From Neocallimastix lanati (nom. inval.) (taxonomy: Eukaryota; Neocallimastigomycota; Neocallimastigomycetes; Neocallimastigales; Neocallimastigaceae): a stretch of DNA of 17,500 bases. Positions 14,817 to 17,500 of this stretch are shown in pieces. The stretch spans positions 275,001 through 292,500 of the forward strand of contig JACVTC010000144.1 of assembly GCA_016946835.1 (NCBI GenBank). The letters are read 5' to 3'. A model generated the notes under the pieces. The model was not told where the DNA came from, ran no database searches, and worked only from the letters and a program-made list of their open reading frames with translations. The position numbers and the translations under genes were made by a program. The number at the start of each line of letters is the position of its first letter. The stretch's first letter is position 1.

Positions 14817-17500
14817 ATGAAAAAAATTTCAATTTTAGTATCACTTCTTTTTTCATATGTAAAAGCTAATGACTGTGATGGTTCTGAAAATGGAATATTG
14901 TGTGGTTTTAATAAAAGAGTTGCTATAGATAGTATTAATTCTAATACTAATAATATAATGGATAATTCTGGAAATTGTTGGGCAACTTATCTTGGTATAT
15001 AATATATAATATATATAATATATATTCTTTGAAATAAATTTATTAATAATATATATATATAATGAACGAATAACATTATTAAGTAAATACTTTTTTTTTT
15101 TTTTTTTTCATTTTTTCTATATATTAAATTATAATAACTTTAGATAAAAATTATACTTGTTGTTCAAATGATAATATTGAAATTAAATCCATTAATATGG
15201 ATGGAGAATGGTAACAAATAATTTTCTTACTATAGAAATTATTATATATAAAATTCATTAATAGTTTAAAAGTTTATAACTTTATTTTTTTTTTTATTTT
15301 TATTTTTTTTTTATATATATATATAATTTTTTTTTTTTTAAAAAAAAGGGGTCTTGAGAATAATAATTGGTGTGGTTTAAGAAATAGTAAAGTTCATTGG
15401 AATGATCGTGAAAGTATTGATGAAACTAGACAACAGTGGAATATATTTAAAAATAAATGGGATAATGAGTATAAAACAAATTTTGAACGACTTTCAGTTT
15501 TTGTCGGGGAAGATGAATCTAAACTTAATTTTGGTTGGTATTCAACCCATCAAGAAACTCCAGTTATTCGTTTTGGTTCTAAGCAAGATATGTCAGATGC
15601 TAAAGAATTTATGGGTAATAGTGAATTTCATAGAGAATTAAAAGGTATTAGATATTTTTCAAATAAAGTGACCGTTGATGGTATAAAACGTAAATCTACC
15701 TATTATTATCAAAGAAAGTTAAATAGTCAATGGGAAGAAACCATTCAATTTGATACTCATGATCCAGAAAATTTTAATTTTATTTTTTTAGGGGATCCTC
15801 AAATTGGTGGTTCTAACAGTCGTCATTCCGCCTTGGATCCTACTCGACCACTTACAGTGGAGGAAGGTACTAGAAATGATGCTTTTAATTGGAACAGAAC
15901 AATTACAAATTCATTCCAATTTACTCGTGAACCCAGTGTTATTATGACAGCGGGTGATCAAGCAGATTCAATGTGTATTGATTCTAACCTTGATGAAATT
16001 TATAATCAAGAAACTCAATACTCTGCTTTCCTTCTTCCAGAATTAATGCAAAAGATTCCAACCGCAACCACTGTTGGTAATCATGACTCCTTCACAACAA
16101 GTTATAGAAATCATTTTAATCCACCAAACACTTACACTACCCCAGAATATGTTATGGCTAATGGATTTTCAGGAGTAATACCAGGATATAGTTATTTCTT
16201 TAAATATAATAATGTCCTTGTGGTCGTGCTAGAAACCAATTATAATAATTGTAATGATTTTGAAAACGTTATTAATAAGGCCATTGAGAAATATCCATAT
16301 ACCGATTGGCGTATTGCCATGTTTCATCATGATATATATGGTGATGGTTATATTCATTCGACAGAGGATTATATTACTAAATATTTACGTCCATGTTTAA
16401 CTGGTATTTTCACCGATAAAAAATTTGATCTTGTTATTAATGGTCATGATCATGTCTATACGGCTTCACATTTCATTTCGTATACTGGTGCTTATAATAA
16501 TGGTGGTTATAGTTTCAGTCATATAGAAAAGAATAAAGTTTATCGAGATCCAAAGGGAACCCTCTATATTACAGCTAATTGTTCTTCTGGTAGTAAACTG
16601 TATACATTTGTTGATGATAATCTGGAACCGGATTATGTTAATTTTTCTAATCAAACTTTCACCGCTACCTTTGGTGTATTAGATTTTAAAAAGGAAAATG
16701 GTATTTCTAGATTAAGCGTTGCGTCTTATGAAGTAGAAACGTTTAATCTTACAGATGGTCCTTACATTTTCGAAAAAAATAGTGTAGTAGAAGGAAGTGA
16801 CAAAGTTAGTGATGGTGGTGGTAATAAAGTTCTTAAATGGGTTATTATTATTGTTGTCGCAGATATTATCATTTTATTATTTTTATATTTCTTTTTTGCT
16901 CGTGGTTATTTCAAAGAAAAAAGGGAAAATCACGGAAAAAGAATTTCTTCCTCTTCTACTTCTTTTTATTCTCACGGTTATCCCACCCATTTAAATAATA
17001 ATAATAATGATAATAATAATAACAATAATAATAATAATACTAATCATTTTAATTATAATAATCATTCTAATGTCTCTTCCTACATAAATAATACCAATAA
17101 TCCTATGATGATGAATGATTTAACTACACTACCTCATTCTTTACCTACTCCATCTCTTGGTAATTCTTTATATCCTCTTAATCAAAGTCGAAATCAAAAT
17201 CAAAGTCAAAATCAAAGTCAAAGTCAAAGTCAAAATCAAAATCAAAATCAAAGTCAAAGTCAAATTCAAAATCAAAGTGAAATTCAAATTCCAATTTCCG
17301 ATGATTTTCCTAATGTTAGTGTAAGAACTAATTCTCTTCAAGAAATAAGTTCAGCTAATGCTACTCATAACAATAGTATTTCCATATCTTCAATAAAAGA
17401 TAATAGAAATTCCTTTAAACAACAAAAGAATTTCTTTGATGCCGGTGGTAATGCCGAATTAAATCAAGATTTATATCTTCTTACATTAAATAAATTAAGA
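14817..17500 (+). CDS. Membrane-anchored dockerin metallophosphoesterase, 3' end beyond window
   Basis: Exons 14817-14994, 15144-15210 and 15349 to beyond 17500 give 799 codons in frame. Order: signal peptide (1-18, cut near VKA); Cys-containing linker; fungal dockerin 54-92 with CW, CC (65-66), DGEWGLEN (79-86) and WCGL (89-92); Fn3-like region about 120-215 (LSVFVGEDESKLNFGWYS); phosphoesterase about 224-560. Metal motifs are GDPQ (Asp231), GDQAD (Asp285), GNHD (Asn326, His327), FHHD (His408 or 409) and NGHDH (His448, His450). GDxxD replaces the GDxxY of purple acid phosphatases, so the tyrosine ligand is missing. One helix spans about 580-602, followed by a basic stop-transfer KEKR, an Asn-rich run and a Gln-Asn/Gln-Ser run (about 695-732). 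Family knowledge suggests phosphate-ester hydrolysis outside the cell; the dockerin should bind cohesin-type scaffolds. The substrate is unknown. Confidence 0.93.
14976..15379 (+). other. Fungal dockerin module split over three exons
   Basis: Residues C54 to L92, interrupted by intron 1 (14995-15143, donor GTATAT, acceptor TTTAG) and intron 2 (15211-15348, donor GTAACA, acceptor AAAAAAAG). The joined sequence CWATYLDKNYTCC followed by DGEWGLENNNWCGL matches the dockerin pattern of anaerobic fungi (CW, CC, DGxWGxEN, WCG). The spacing from CW to CC seems about two residues longer than usual, and the join lies there. Confidence 0.88.
14995..15143 (+). other. Intron 1 of the dockerin phosphatase (149 bp)
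   Basis: Phase 1: G from CTTG plus AT gives an Asp codon. Intron 2 (15211-15348, 138 bp) is phase 2 and rebuilds Trp82 from TG plus G. Both are far shorter than introns 1 and 2 of the flippase. Confidence 0.88.
17187..17292 (+). repeat. Coding CAAAAT/CAAAGT hexamer repeat (Gln-Asn, Gln-Ser)
   Basis: It encodes the NQSRNQNQSQNQSQ-type run in the predicted cytoplasmic tail of the phosphatase. The codons CAA, AAT and AGT alternate, so it is slippage-derived. An Asn-rich AAT/AAC run lies before it at 16993-17040. Confidence 0.9.

Noticed and set aside
15402-15641. Alternative plus frame in the phosphatase exon
   Set aside because: It is out of frame with the continuous, motif-bearing 717-codon exon. 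The same holds for the open frames at 16466-16654 (minus) and 16797-16994 (plus).

Overview
The window looks like nuclear DNA from an anaerobic gut fungus (Neocallimastigomycota). Three things point there: extremely A+T-rich non-coding DNA full of homopolymers and trinucleotide tracts; genes with GT-AG introns and Asn/Ser-rich insertions; and a fungal-type dockerin domain, a module characteristic of the cellulosomes of these fungi. The genus cannot be told from the sequence.

Left part (169-6060, minus strand): the 5' two thirds of a P4-type ATPase (phospholipid flippase) gene. I reconstruct six exons (6060-5889, 4744-4545, 3836-3693, 3441-3337, 3120-3020, 2662-169) joining in frame into 1072 codons. 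The last exon ends at a splice donor, and the rest of the gene (hinge, remaining P domain, M5-M10) lies beyond the left edge. Introns 1, 2 and 4 carry AAT/ATT tracts, including a perfect run of about 167 copies in intron 2. The protein has long low-complexity insertions.

Middle (6061-14816): about 8.7 kb without an intact gene. It holds a decayed copy of a metallophosphatase (10450-11193), an ACTAAT hexamer array (8703-9033), a 43-bp tandem repeat, several palindromes and long T or A runs. A few less A+T-rich patches look like old gene relics on the minus strand (11430-11860) or are unexplained.

Right part (14817-17500, plus strand, running off the edge): a three-exon gene for a surface protein. 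Its order is signal peptide, fungal dockerin split over three exons, Fn3-like region, complete calcineurin-like metallophosphoesterase domain, one transmembrane helix and an Asn/Gln-rich tail predicted to be cytoplasmic. The decayed copy 3.6 kb upstream matches the catalytic domain of this gene, so the locus once held two paralogues.

The flippase and phosphatase genes are transcribed divergently and show no obvious functional link. The most interesting element is the membrane-anchored dockerin phosphatase: a dockerin on a predicted type I membrane protein could tie cohesin-bearing cellulosome scaffolds to the fungal surface. That role is inference.
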